Shown here one piece after another: positions 1 through 7,674 of a stretch of DNA of 45,062 nt. Origin of the DNA: an uncultured Mycoplasmatota bacterium. GTDB taxonomy: Bacteria; Bacillota_I; Bacilli_A; RF39; UBA660. A program made the position numbers and the translations under genes. The notes under the pieces are model-generated. The model was not told where the DNA came from. It ran no database searches and worked only from the letters and a program-made list of their open reading frames with translations. Location: the NCBI GenBank assembly GCA_900543675.1, contig UQRY01000011.1:1-45062 (forward strand), read 5' to 3'. Positions within the stretch are counted from its first letter, which is position 1; the number at the start of each line of letters is the position of its first letter.

Positions 1-20
1 AATAGATAAATAATCTAAAT

Positions 21-38
21 ATCATATTATAATATGAT
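21..38. repeat. Perfect 18-bp AT-rich palindrome
   Basis: ATCATATTATAATATGAT is a perfect dyad of two 9-base arms with no spacer. It lies downstream of the HTH-protein gene, beyond that gene's terminator, so it probably belongs to whatever lies left of the window. It could be an operator or simply a low-complexity dyad; it contains TATAAT on both strands. No function can be assigned. Confidence 0.5.
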
Positions 39-100
39 AGTAAATGAAACTTCTTTATAACAATTTCAAACACTTATCTTTGGACTATAACTCCCCTATA

Positions 101-146
101 AAATAATAAAAAAATAGGGGAGTAACTAACTATTACTTCCCCTATT
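101..146 (-). terminator. Intrinsic terminator of the HTH-protein gene
   Basis: On the minus strand a hairpin with arms AATAGGGGAAGTAA and TTACTCCCCTATT (one bulged base) is followed by a T-rich run at 113-101. It begins about 20 bases after the stop codon of the 254-residue gene. A further copy of the CTCCCCTAT arm at 91-99 could form an alternative pairing. Confidence 0.75.
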
Positions 147-166
147 CTATTTCTATTAATATAAAT

Positions 167-931
167 TTAAACTTTCCTAGATTGAATTTCTGCAATTTTC
201 TCTAAAACTTCTTTTGCATTTTCATTATTAATTTCTGTATATCCTAATTCTTTTAAGGCTTGAACTTTAGCTGCATTTAATTCTTGAGTTCTACTTAATC
301 GTTCTTCTTTCTTATGCTCAATCTCTTGAACGAAACGTTTGTGAGTCTCTGCAATCTTTGATCGAGATGCCCCACCGTTCGTATATAATGTCATAGCTGA
401 AAATAAAATACTTTCAAAAATAAATTGTTGATTTTCATTAAAAGCATATTCAGTATGATCAATAAATCCCATCGATTTAGACATATAAGCAAGAATATAT
501 TTTAATTCTTTATTTGTTTCCATCGACTGTAAAAAATGATATAAATAACGATAACTATTATAAGTATCCTTAGATTTATCATCAGCTAACTTTTCTTTTA
601 ATAAATTAATAATATCTGTTAATAGTTCTTGTTCTTTTTTATTAAATCCTTTTAAATCCGTTAAGATTTCTTTACCATTTGTCTCTTTAACCCCATCATT
701 TAAACGATTTTCTACTTGGATAATATACTCACCATCAACCTTTATATTTTCCATTTCTTCAGGTGTATTTACCCCAAGTAAACATAATATTTTCATAGCT
801 TTTTCTTTAGGCCAATCGTTTAAATTTTTTTGAGCTAGATAATTATACAGCATCTGTCTAGATACTCCTAAATATTTTGCTAATCTTACTTTAGATATTC
901 CTAGTTCTATCAATAATTCATTTAATGCCAT
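167..931 (-). CDS. HTH-domain protein of unknown function
   Basis: A 254-residue cytosolic protein. Residues about 10-45 read as a helix-turn-helix of the Cro/phage-repressor kind (SKVRLAKYLGVSRQMLYNYL), so DNA binding is likely. The rest is charged and helical, with a Lys/Glu-rich C-terminal stretch from about 205 that may form a coiled coil. No known effector domain was recognised. The ATG is preceded by AGGAGG with an 11-base gap, slightly long but the best start. It has its own promoter and terminator, so it is a single-gene unit downstream of mnmA. A regulator is the simplest reading; its targets cannot be seen. Confidence 0.7.
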   Translation of the reverse strand: MALNELLIELGISKVRLAKYLGVSRQMLYNYLAQKNLNDWPKEKAMKILCLLGVNTPEEMENIKVDGEYIIQVENRLNDGVKETNGKEILTDLKGFNKKEQELLTDIINLLKEKLADDKSKDTYNSYRYLYHFLQSMETNKELKYILAYMSKSMGFIDHTEYAFNENQQFIFESILFSAMTLYTNGGASRSKIAETHKRFVQEIEHKKEERLSRTQELNAAKVQALKELGYTEINNENAKEVLEKIAEIQSRKV

Positions 932-954
932 ATACTATCAAACCTCCTAATATA

Positions 955-982
955 ATTCTATCACGTTTAAGTAAAAAATCAA
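955..982 (-). promoter_or_regulatory. Promoter of the HTH-protein gene
   Basis: On the minus strand a -35 TTGATT (982-977) and a -10 TAGAAT (960-955) are 16 bases apart. The -10 is preceded by TGA, an extended -10. It lies between the end of mnmA and the HTH gene. Confidence 0.65.
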
Positions 983-1003
983 GTAGTAAAGTTTACAAAT
1001 TAT

Positions 1004-2110
1004 TTACAATATATACCAAAGTTTTTTGTTATCTTTACATACTGTTTTTACGATACCGCCGCCTAGACATTTCTCACCATCATAAAAGACACAAGCTTGT
1101 CCTGGAGTAACTGATTTTACTGCATCGTATTTTACTTTGATCTCGCCATTATCCAAATATTCTAAGGTTACTGGATAGTCATTAGCCCGATATCTAAATT
1201 TCGCACTACATTTAAGTGGTCTTTCCTCGCAATTAAAATTGACAGTATCAATAATACAACTATCAGAATATAAATAAGGATTATCTTCTCCTAAGGCCAC
1301 ATATAAAACATTGTCCTGTAAATTTTTTCCTACTACAAACAATCTATCTGTAGTACCACCAACTTCAAGTCCCCTTCTCTGCCCTATCGTATAATACATT
1401 AAACCAACATGATCACCAACAACCTCATTAGTTTCAATATTGACAATCTTGCCTGGCTGATTAGGTAAGTAATTCTTTAAGAAATTTTTAAAATTTCTTT
1501 CTCCAATAAAACAAATCCCTGTAGAATCCTTCTTTTTGGCAGTAATTAGACCATATTGTTCAGCAATCTTTCTAACTTCTGGTTTTGTTAATTCTCCAAT
1601 TGGAAAGAGTACCTTACTTAATTGTTCCTGATTAAGTTGTGATAAAAAGTAAGTCTGATCTTTATTAGTATCCACTGCTCTTAACAATTGTCCATCTTTA
1701 ATTCTCGCATAATGACCAGTTGCGATATAATCAGCACCTAATCGTTTAGCTTCTCGAATAAAGTAATCAAATTTAATATACTTATTACACATAATATCTG
1801 GATTAGGTGTTCTTCCTTTTTTTAACTCTTCTAAAAAATAAACAAAAACATAATCCCAATACTCTTTCACAAAATCAATTCTATGAAGAGGAATTCCTAT
1901 TTTTTTACATACCTCTAACGCATCATTATAATCCTGTTCTTGAGGACAAATCTGATCATTTAAATTCGGATTACCTAAGATATCTCCATTTAAAGAAGTA
2001 TCCCAATTCCTCATAAATAATCCTTCTACTTCATATCCTTGTTTCTTTAATAGAATGGCAGCTACACTACTATCTACACCGCCACTCATGCCAATAACTA
2101 CTTTCTTCAT
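1004..2110 (-). CDS. mnmA: tRNA-specific 2-thiouridylase MnmA
   Basis: MnmA activates U34 of the Lys, Glu and Gln tRNAs by adenylation and inserts sulfur to give 2-thiouridine. The protein has 368 residues, normal for the family. The N-terminal PP-loop is GMSGGVDSS (about 7-15). The two catalytic cysteines are visible at about 108 (TPNPDIMCNK) and 200 (STGICFIGE). The C-terminal beta-barrel ends with TPGQACVFYDG. The ATG follows an in-frame TAG closely, so a longer protein is excluded. A small hairpin (AGAGAGAAATCTCTT) lies just upstream of the start. Confidence 0.97.
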   Translation of the reverse strand: MKKVVIGMSGGVDSSVAAILLKKQGYEVEGLFMRNWDTSLNGDILGNPNLNDQICPQEQDYNDALEVCKKIGIPLHRIDFVKEYWDYVFVYFLEELKKGRTPNPDIMCNKYIKFDYFIREAKRLGADYIATGHYARIKDGQLLRAVDTNKDQTYFLSQLNQEQLSKVLFPIGELTKPEVRKIAEQYGLITAKKKDSTGICFIGERNFKNFLKNYLPNQPGKIVNIETNEVVGDHVGLMYYTIGQRRGLEVGGTTDRLFVVGKNLQDNVLYVALGEDNPYLYSDSCIIDTVNFNCEERPLKCSAKFRYRANDYPVTLEYLDNGEIKVKYDAVKSVTPGQACVFYDGEKCLGGGIVKTVCKDNKKLWYIL

Positions 2111-2166
2111 TACTTCTAAAGAGATTTCTCTCTTGCCACCACCTTTTCCATATCACAATTACGATT

Positions 2167-2172
2167 ATTATA
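2167..2172 (-). promoter_or_regulatory. Probable -10 element of mnmA
   Basis: TATAAT on the minus strand, about 57 bases before the mnmA ATG. The matching -35 (TTTATT) is weak and lies inside the end of spoIIM. This gives a leader of about 50 bases. Confidence 0.4.
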
Positions 2173-2183
2173 CCGTATTTTAA

Positions 2184-2801
2184 TTAGAAAATAAACAACT
2201 TTATCAATTGAGGAGTCACATAAACCTCAAATAAAGAAATAAGACAACTAGAAAATAAACAGATAAGTAATATTTTTAAATATTTTCTAAAATGTTCCTT
2301 CAAATTAATATTCTTCTTTAAAAATAATAACCTGAATAATTTACAAGAAAAAGATAAAGCATAAAAACTAAGAAGAAGCCACATAACTAAATAAAGAAGT
2401 TGATGAGGAAAAACATAACTAAAAGCAACAAATATCCCTTTAAACCCATAATTAACAAGAATAGAACTAATAGAAAATCCTAATACAAAGCATTTAAACA
2501 CTAGAAAACATAAAATAAAAGGAATTCCTATTACGGATATACCCAACAACCAGATCAAAAGAATAGAAAGCAAATTACCAGAAATACTATTAATTAAACT
2601 ATCTGTATAATTGAGTTTATTTTCTTTGATACTAGTAAAAAAACCATTCAAATTATCTAGTAACAACGTTTTATCTTCACTACTAATAAAGAAAACAAAT
2701 AAAATTCCTGCTAATATCCCAAGAACCATAATAGCAAGTAAAAAGGCATATTTCTTTTTTTGAACCAATAGCTTGTCTTTATTAATATTTTTAATATTCA
2801 T
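2184..2801 (-). CDS. spoIIM: Stage II sporulation protein M
   Basis: SpoIIM is the polytopic membrane scaffold of the SpoIIDMP complex that thins septal peptidoglycan and drives engulfment of the forespore. The 205-residue protein has a basic N terminus, a first membrane segment at about 18-40, and further hydrophobic segments near 75-110 and 125-160. The pattern GIPFILCFLVFKCFVLGFS and the motif SYVFPHQLLYL are typical of SpoIIM. The ATG is preceded by AGGTGATGAAGAG. spoIIP, its partner, is present at about 27 kb; spoIID is not in the window. The neighbour downstream is mnmA. Confidence 0.92.
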   Translation of the reverse strand: MNIKNINKDKLLVQKKKYAFLLAIMVLGILAGILFVFFISSEDKTLLLDNLNGFFTSIKENKLNYTDSLINSISGNLLSILLIWLLGISVIGIPFILCFLVFKCFVLGFSISSILVNYGFKGIFVAFSYVFPHQLLYLVMWLLLSFYALSFSCKLFRLLFLKKNINLKEHFRKYLKILLICLFSSCLISLFEVYVTPQLIKLFIF

Positions 2802-2854
2802 CTCTTCATCACCTAGTTAACTATATTAAAAAATAAAAAGAATATACCGATAAA

Positions 2855-2883
2855 TTTACTTTTTAAAAAAAATCCTATATAAT
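2855..2883 (+). promoter_or_regulatory. Promoter of the Prli42-like miniprotein gene
   Basis: -35 TTTACT (2855-2860), 17-base spacer, -10 TATAAT (2878-2883). It lies 20 bases upstream of the miniprotein ATG and is its only evident source of transcription, because both flanking genes run the other way. Confidence 0.65.
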
Positions 2884-2902
2884 AAATACGAGGTGTTTAT
2901 CA

Positions 2903-2995
2903 ATGAATAAAAAAATGTTGAAATTTATGGCCATTTTCTTAACACTAATCATGGTTGGATCTATGGTCGCTAGTGTAATCATGTATTTCCAATAA
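2903..2995 (+). CDS. Prli42-like single-pass membrane miniprotein
   Basis: A 30-residue protein (starts MNKKMLKFMAIFLTL, ends VIMYFQ) with a basic N terminus followed by one transmembrane helix. Its length and pattern (NKK, basic residues, one LM/S-rich helix ending in MYF) match the Prli42 family of Bacillota, which in Listeria anchors the stressosome to the membrane. The gene has a full transcription unit of its own: promoter, ribosome site (GAGGTG, about 8 bases before ATG) and terminator. That supports it being real despite its size. The family assignment rests on pattern and length only; the stressosome genes are not in this window. Confidence 0.7.
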   Translation: MNKKMLKFMAIFLTLIMVGSMVASVIMYFQ

Positions 2996-3036
2996 AAAAC
3001 GTAGAAAAGATAATTTCTCTTCTACGTTTTTGTTTT
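2994..3036. terminator. Bidirectional terminator
   Basis: Hairpin with arms AAAAACGTAGAA and TTCTACGTTTTT. It starts at the miniprotein stop codon and has a T-run on each strand. It serves the miniprotein gene on the plus strand and the 121-residue gene on the minus strand. Confidence 0.8.
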
Positions 3037-3039
3037 CTG

Positions 3040-3405
3040 TTATTCGCTTAAAAAGAATGGTTGTAAAGTGATCTTGGTTTCTCTATCCGTATCAGTTTTT
3101 ACAATACGATATAGACCCAAATTACAAGTCCTTGTTGTTTTATTTTCCTGTTCTTCTGTTTTATCATCTAAACACCAGATTGGTTCTTCACCATTACTCA
3201 ATTTCTGCATATTTAAAAAGCCAATGATTAATTCTGCAACCAAAATCAAAATAACAATGATTCCTAAGATATTAAAAATGATACTTAACACACTACGTTT
3301 TTTCTTTTTCTTTTGTTTTTTCTTAGGTTCAGTCATCTGATTCTGTTCATTTGTAGCTACTTGTTCTGGTGCTACTTGTTGTTCAGTATTGATTTGATTA
3401 TCCAT
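3040..3405 (-). CDS. Small membrane protein of unknown function
   Basis: A 121-residue protein. The N-terminal 28 residues are Gln/Glu/Asn-rich, followed by a run of lysines (about 29-37) and one hydrophobic helix at about 40-63. The basic run suggests an N-in topology with the C-terminal 55 residues outside. That part holds two cysteines (in PIWCLDD and RTCNLGLY), which might form a disulfide. No domain was recognised. It converges on the miniprotein gene and shares its terminator. Confidence 0.65.
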   Translation of the reverse strand: MDNQINTEQQVAPEQVATNEQNQMTEPKKKQKKKKKRSVLSIIFNILGIIVILILVAELIIGFLNMQKLSNGEEPIWCLDDKTEEQENKTTRTCNLGLYRIVKTDTDRETKITLQPFFLSE

Positions 3406-3734
3406 CTTCCATCTTACTCCCTTCTAATATACTATCATTATAGTCAAAACAAAGCTAATTTGTCAATTGAAACGCATAAATAAAAGGTTTATTCGTTTTA
3501 ATCACTAAAAATTTCATAGTCCAAAACAGGTTTATCAATAACTTCAAAACTTACACCTCTCTATTCCAATCATTTTCCTAATTTAATAACAGATAACATC
3601 GATACTTTTTACAGATAATTGAAAATATAGTAACTAACAATAAAATCAAACAACAGAAAAAGCTAAGGCTATCAAGGTTATCTTTAGTAGCTTCAAAAAA
3701 AATCATGATATAATATTTCCGGAAGTGATGTATT
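3406..3734. other. Intergenic region between divergent genes
   Basis: About 330 AT-rich bases between the small membrane protein gene (leftward) and the NERD gene (rightward). The only signals seen are a TATAAT at 3709-3714 suited to the NERD gene, with a poor -35, and the ribosome site GGAAGTG at 3721-3727. No reading frame, RNA or strong repeat was recognised. Confidence 0.5.
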
Positions 3735-4520
3735 ATGGAGGCAATCAAAAACTTTTTTGATAAAATTATAACTACTTATTCTAAAAATCCCCAATTGTTA
3801 GCTTATACTATTATTTTGGGATTATTATGTATATTACTAAAAATATATTATCCTAAATTTAGAGGGTTTATGGGAGAATTTTGGGTAAAACTAGAACTAA
3901 AGAAATTACCTAAAAATAAATATATAGTTTTAAACGATATCATGATTAAAGATCAAAATGGAACTCACCAAATTGACCATATTATTTTATCCAATTATGG
4001 AATTTTTGTTGTAGAAATGAAAAACTATTACGGGTTAATAAAAGGAAAAGAACAGGATAATAAATGGTATCAATATTTAGGAAAATTTAAAAATCGTTTT
4101 ATGAATCCTATTCACCAAAATTATGGACACATTAAAGCATTATCCAATATGTTAAAAATTGATGAAAAGTATTTCATTTCTATCATTTGTTTTTCTAACC
4201 AAGCTAAAGTTGCCGTTAATTGTAAAACCACAGTAACACAGCTAGATTATCTAATAAACGAAATAAAAAAACATAATGAAATAATTTTAGATATAAACAT
4301 TAATGAAATCAAAAATTCAATTTTATCTAATAATATTACAGATAAAAAAATAAGAAAACAACATATTAAAAATATTCATAGGCAAATAAAAATGAAAGAG
4401 GAATTAGCGAATAGTATGATTTGCCCAAAATGTGGAAGCAAATTAGTCGAAAGAAATGGAAAATATGGAAAATTTATAGGATGTTCTAATTTTCCTAAAT
4501 GTAAATATACAAGAAATTAA
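3735..4520 (+). CDS. Membrane-anchored NERD-domain protein with topoisomerase-type zinc finger
   Basis: A 261-residue protein in three parts. A transmembrane helix lies at about 21-39. A NERD (nuclease-related) domain spans about 45-160, with the typical VLNDI, HQIDHIILSNYGIFVVEMKNY and WYQY elements. A C-terminal C4 zinc finger (about 227-259) has the pattern CPKCGS...GKFIGCSNFPKC and is the kind found at the end of topoisomerase I. The D and the ExK of the NERD core are present, so a nuclease-like active site may be intact. The role is unknown; zinc finger and NERD together suggest DNA binding near the membrane. The gene is noticeably richer in A and T than its neighbours. Confidence 0.85.
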   Translation: MEAIKNFFDKIITTYSKNPQLLAYTIILGLLCILLKIYYPKFRGFMGEFWVKLELKKLPKNKYIVLNDIMIKDQNGTHQIDHIILSNYGIFVVEMKNYYGLIKGKEQDNKWYQYLGKFKNRFMNPIHQNYGHIKALSNMLKIDEKYFISIICFSNQAKVAVNCKTTVTQLDYLINEIKKHNEIILDININEIKNSILSNNITDKKIRKQHIKNIHRQIKMKEELANSMICPKCGSKLVERNGKYGKFIGCSNFPKCKYTRN

Positions 4521-4550
4521 AGACTGATAAAAATAAATAATACTGAAAAT

Positions 4551-4576
4551 AAAAAGAGTGCTTAGTCACTCTTTTT
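4551..4576. terminator. Bidirectional terminator holding the spoIVB stop codon
   Basis: Arms AAAAAGAGTG and CACTCTTTTT enclose a 6-base loop. The spoIVB stop (TAA on the minus strand, 4564-4562) lies in the loop. It also ends transcription of the NERD gene from the left. Confidence 0.8.
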
Positions 4577-5554
4577 ATCTCCTTCTTCTAACATTGTCGT
4601 AATAAAAATACCATATCCTTTATCCGAGTCGTTAACGACGACATGTGTAACACCACCAACGATTTTTCCATTCTGAATGATTGGACTACCGCTCATTCCG
4701 GCAACTACTCCACCGGTTTTTTCTAACAACTCTTCATCGGTTATTTCAAACAGAATATTTTTGGTTGTACTTGTTTTATCGATCTCTAAAATCTCAATAT
4801 CAAATTCTTCTACCTGATCTTTATCGATTACTGTTCTGATCGTCGCCTTTCCAGTTTTGACATCTTCTGGCTTCCCTACCTCGATAGCGTCGCTAGCTGA
4901 AAACTCACTCGTTATGGTACCAAAAATACCACTTTCTTCGTTAACTTCGATATTTCCGATTACTTCATCACGATATATTCTAGCTTGTTTTTCACCAGGC
5001 TCACCATCTTTTGAAGGCTTTATCCCTGTGATTTCTGAGGTATAAATTTCTCCGTCTTTAATTTCAACCTTCTGTAGTGTATTTTTATCGGCTATCTCAT
5101 GCCCTAAAGCACCATAGATATGACTCTCTGGATCAATATAAGTAAGAGTACCAATACCATTAATCTGATCTTTTACATAAAGTCCAGTTTTGTAAACACC
5201 GCTTTCATCGACTTCTAAAACCAAATTTGTGGTTTTCTCTTCATTACCACGTAGGAATTTAACGGTCATTTCTTCGTTTTTATACTTATCGACTAAACTA
5301 ATCATCTGATCGATCGATGTCACCGCTTCACCATTAATTTCTAAAATAGCATCTCCCACTTTAAAACCTGCATTTTCGCCAATATAAGTACCATTTACTT
5401 CATAAAAACCTACAATAGATACATATTTAGCATTCATCTTGATACCGATATTTTCTCCACCTGGTATAACATAATCAGAATAAGCAAATACTATAGATGG
5501 AAATAAACCAAAAAGAAGAAGGAACATAATCTGTAGTTTCTTTTTAAAACGCAT
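4562..5554 (-). CDS. spoIVB: SpoIVB serine protease (sporulation signalling)
   Basis: SpoIVB is made in the forespore, crosses to the intermembrane space and cleaves SpoIVFA, which releases pro-sigma-K processing. The 330-residue protein has a signal/anchor helix at about 7-25, a PDZ domain at about 55-115 (GFKVGDAILEINGE), and an S55 peptidase domain. The catalytic histidine is visible in GALGHEI (about 152) and the serine in GMSGSP (about 288). It is shorter than the B. subtilis protein (about 425 residues), mainly before the PDZ. The ATG is preceded by AAAAGGAG. It is a monocistronic unit with its stop codon inside the terminator. Confidence 0.93.
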   Translation of the reverse strand: MRFKKKLQIMFLLLFGLFPSIVFAYSDYVIPGGENIGIKMNAKYVSIVGFYEVNGTYIGENAGFKVGDAILEINGEAVTSIDQMISLVDKYKNEEMTVKFLRGNEEKTTNLVLEVDESGVYKTGLYVKDQINGIGTLTYIDPESHIYGALGHEIADKNTLQKVEIKDGEIYTSEITGIKPSKDGEPGEKQARIYRDEVIGNIEVNEESGIFGTITSEFSASDAIEVGKPEDVKTGKATIRTVIDKDQVEEFDIEILEIDKTSTTKNILFEITDEELLEKTGGVVAGMSGSPIIQNGKIVGGVTHVVVNDSDKGYGIFITTMLEEGDKKSD

Positions 5555-5638
5555 GATATCAACTCCTTTTAAAAATACACTACATTATTATTATGATTAC
5601 CGTCAAAAAAAATAATCGATGTAAAAAATGCCAATACT

Positions 5639-5658
5639 AAAAAAGAAGATTACTCTTC
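5639..5658 (-). terminator. Terminator holding the xseB stop codon
   Basis: On the minus strand GAAGA-GTAA-TCTTC is followed by TTTTTT. The loop bases include the xseB TAA stop. Short stem but a clean T-run. Confidence 0.65.
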
Positions 5659-5889
5659 AATTGAGAAATCTTCTAAATTACCATCTTTATTTAAAATCTT
5701 ATGAATACTATCCTCGGCCTTTTTTAATTTTTCATCACAAACTTTTACAATTTTCATCGCCTGATTAAATTCATCAATCGCATCATCTAAAGGAACGTTT
5801 CCACTTTCTAGGTTTTTAACAATTTCCTCTAACTGATTTAAGTTTTCTTCAAAAGAAAGTTCTTTTTCTTCTTCTTTATTTTTCGTCAT
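5650..5889 (-). CDS. xseB: Exodeoxyribonuclease VII small subunit
   Basis: XseB binds in several copies to XseA to form exonuclease VII, which degrades single-stranded DNA from both ends. The 79-residue protein has the family core SFEENLNQLEEIVKNLESGNVPLDDAI at about 12-38 (shown here only by its start and spacing), followed by the second helix with FNQAMKIVKVCDEKLKKAE. It overlaps xseA by 4 bases (ATGA), so the two are translationally coupled. It ends the nusB-xseA-xseB operon. Confidence 0.95.
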   Translation of the reverse strand: MTKNKEEEKELSFEENLNQLEEIVKNLESGNVPLDDAIDEFNQAMKIVKVCDEKLKKAEDSIHKILNKDGNLEDFSIEE

Positions 5890-7148
5890 GATTTTACCTC
5901 CTCAACTCTAGCTTCTATTAATCCATCCGTGACTTCGATCTCGATTTTATCATGAGGTTTTACTTGTTGAATAGAAGTAACTACGTGATCTTGATTACGT
6001 GTAATACTATACCCTCGCTTAATCGTCAGTAATGGATTTAAAATTTCTAACTTATTCAAAGCATGTAAATAACGATGTTGTTCGTTTTCTAATACTTTTT
6101 GAATATTATTTTCTAATTTTTGTTTTAAAATTTGACCATTGTTTTTTTCATTAGCAATAATCGAATTCATTAACAAGTGAATTTTTTCAAATAAACTATC
6201 GAATCGTTGTTCTTTTACTTGATACATAGCGATAGGATTAGTTAGAATGTAACTTTTCTTTAAAGTTTCTAATTGATCTTTTTTACTCGTGATCATCGTC
6301 ATTATTGCTTGTTCTAAACGAAGTTCAATTTGCCCAAAGTATTGATAAAAATCACTAATGTTAGGGACGGCCATTTCGGCTGCTCCAGTAGGTGTCGGTG
6401 CCCGTAGATCGGCAACAAAGTCGGCAATTGTAAAATCGATCTCATGCCCAACTGCAGAAATTACTGGTATTTTACAAGCATATATTGCCCGCGCTACTTG
6501 TTCGTCGTTGAAACACCACATATCTTCAATCGAACCACCACCACGACCAACAATTAACACATCTAAATCAAATTCCTGTGCTTTTTCAATTTGTTTAATA
6601 ATCTCTGGCGCAGCTGATGCTCCTTGAACTAAACTAGGAAAAAGAATCGTCTTCGTAATTGGCCATCTTCTTTTAATTGTAGATAAAATATCCCTAATCG
6701 CTGCTCCAGTTGGGGCAGTAATAATACCAACAGTTTTAGGAATTTTAGGAATCTTCTTTTTCTTACTTGGATCAAAAAGGCCTTCCTGTTGTAATTTCTT
6801 TTTTAATTCTTCAAACTGAACATAAAGATTACCAACTCCATCTTCCACCATATCTTCGACATAAATTTGATATCCACCTGTGGCCTCATAGACACTAACT
6901 CTACCAGTTACTAAAACTTTCATCCCATCAGTTGGACGAAAGAGAAGCTTCGACGCATTAGAAGAAAACATAACGGCATTAATTCTAGAAGTTTCATCTT
7001 TTAAAGTAAAATAATAATGCCCTCTAGTATGGGCTTTAAAATTAGAGATTTCTCCTCGTAAAAATACATGACCGAGATGTTCGTCATGATCAAATTTAAA
7101 TTTAATATAACGAGTTAATTGACTGATACTAATATACTTATCTTGCAT
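5886..7148 (-). CDS. xseA: Exodeoxyribonuclease VII large subunit
   Basis: Catalytic subunit of exonuclease VII. The 420-residue protein has an N-terminal OB-fold (about 5-100, with LRGEISNFKAHTRGHYYFTLKD) and a catalytic domain with the conserved VGRGGGSIEDMWCFNDE and SAVGHEIDFTIADFVADLRAPTPT blocks, then a coiled-coil arm (about 280-370). It ends in TGA, which is direct evidence that UGA is a stop codon here. It begins one base away from the nusB stop and overlaps xseB by 4 bases. Confidence 0.96.
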   Translation of the reverse strand: MQDKYISISQLTRYIKFKFDHDEHLGHVFLRGEISNFKAHTRGHYYFTLKDETSRINAVMFSSNASKLLFRPTDGMKVLVTGRVSVYEATGGYQIYVEDMVEDGVGNLYVQFEELKKKLQQEGLFDPSKKKKIPKIPKTVGIITAPTGAAIRDILSTIKRRWPITKTILFPSLVQGASAAPEIIKQIEKAQEFDLDVLIVGRGGGSIEDMWCFNDEQVARAIYACKIPVISAVGHEIDFTIADFVADLRAPTPTGAAEMAVPNISDFYQYFGQIELRLEQAIMTMITSKKDQLETLKKSYILTNPIAMYQVKEQRFDSLFEKIHLLMNSIIANEKNNGQILKQKLENNIQKVLENEQHRYLHALNKLEILNPLLTIKRGYSITRNQDHVVTSIQQVKPHDKIEIEVTDGLIEARVEEVKS

Positions 7149-7149
7149 A

Positions 7150-7575
7150 TTAATTACTTCCCTCAGTCAAAGATTCCTCTTCCTTTTCGTGAAAAATTTC
7201 ATCTAATACCGCATTAATCATCTTGGTTACTTTTTCATCTGAGTATTTCTTAGAAAGTTCTACAGCTTCATTGATAGCTACAATACTAGGAGTTTCTGTA
7301 TACAACAATTCATAAACTCCAATACAGATAATTGCCTGATCAACTTTATTCAATCTATCCATTGGCCAATTAGTCAAATAACGATTAGCTTTATCAACAA
7401 TGGTTGCTTTATTCTCTAAAACGCCATATAAAAGCTCATTGACAAAATCATTCTCTATTTCTAATTGTTCTTTCTTTAGTTTTTCAATATCAAACTCAAC
7501 AGAAGCTTCCTTTAAAATAAATACTTGATACAAAATTTTCATCACGATTTCTCGTAATTCACTACGACTTTTCAT
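7150..7575 (-). CDS. nusB: Transcription antitermination factor NusB
   Basis: NusB binds boxA RNA with S10 (NusE) and supports antitermination in rRNA operons. The start chosen is the ATG at 7575, giving 141 residues that begin MKSRSELREIVMKILYQV, the normal NusB N terminus, behind GGGTGG. A longer frame to 7623 is open but would run into the promoter, so it is rejected. The all-helical core includes DKANRYLTNWPMDRLNKVDQAI and INEAVELSKKYSDEK, both typical. It is the first gene of the nusB-xseA-xseB operon. Confidence 0.94.
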   Translation of the reverse strand: MKSRSELREIVMKILYQVFILKEASVEFDIEKLKKEQLEIENDFVNELLYGVLENKATIVDKANRYLTNWPMDRLNKVDQAIICIGVYELLYTETPSIVAINEAVELSKKYSDEKVTKMINAVLDEIFHEKEEESLTEGSN

Positions 7576-7594
7576 AAAGTACCACCCAGATAAA

Positions 7595-7623
7595 AGTTTA
7601 TCATATCTTGATATAAAGGTCAA
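7595..7623 (-). promoter_or_regulatory. Promoter of nusB-xseA-xseB
   Basis: -35 TTGACC (7623-7618), 17-base spacer, -10 TAAACT (7600-7595), preceded by TGA as an extended -10. Its position just before the ATG at 7575 supports the shorter NusB start. Confidence 0.6.
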
Positions 7624-7648
7624 AGTAATTTTCGTAAATTAACAAAAG

Positions 7649-7674
7649 AAAAATAGAGTTATTTCTCTATTTTT
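7649..7674. terminator. Terminator with the lipoprotein-gene stop in its loop
   Basis: Arms AAAAATAGAG and CTCTATTTTT with the 6-base loop TTATTT; the loop contains the TAA (7661-7659) of the interrupted lipoprotein gene. T-runs are present on both strands. Confidence 0.75.

Noticed and set aside
5886..5888. Mycoplasma-type code with UGA as Trp
   Set aside because: xseA, abiEi and the pilus ATPase all end in TGA at the expected place, with the following gene starting there.
7576..7623. Longer NusB start
   Set aside because: It would include the promoter and ribosome site; the ATG at 7575 has GGGTGG and matches the family N terminus.
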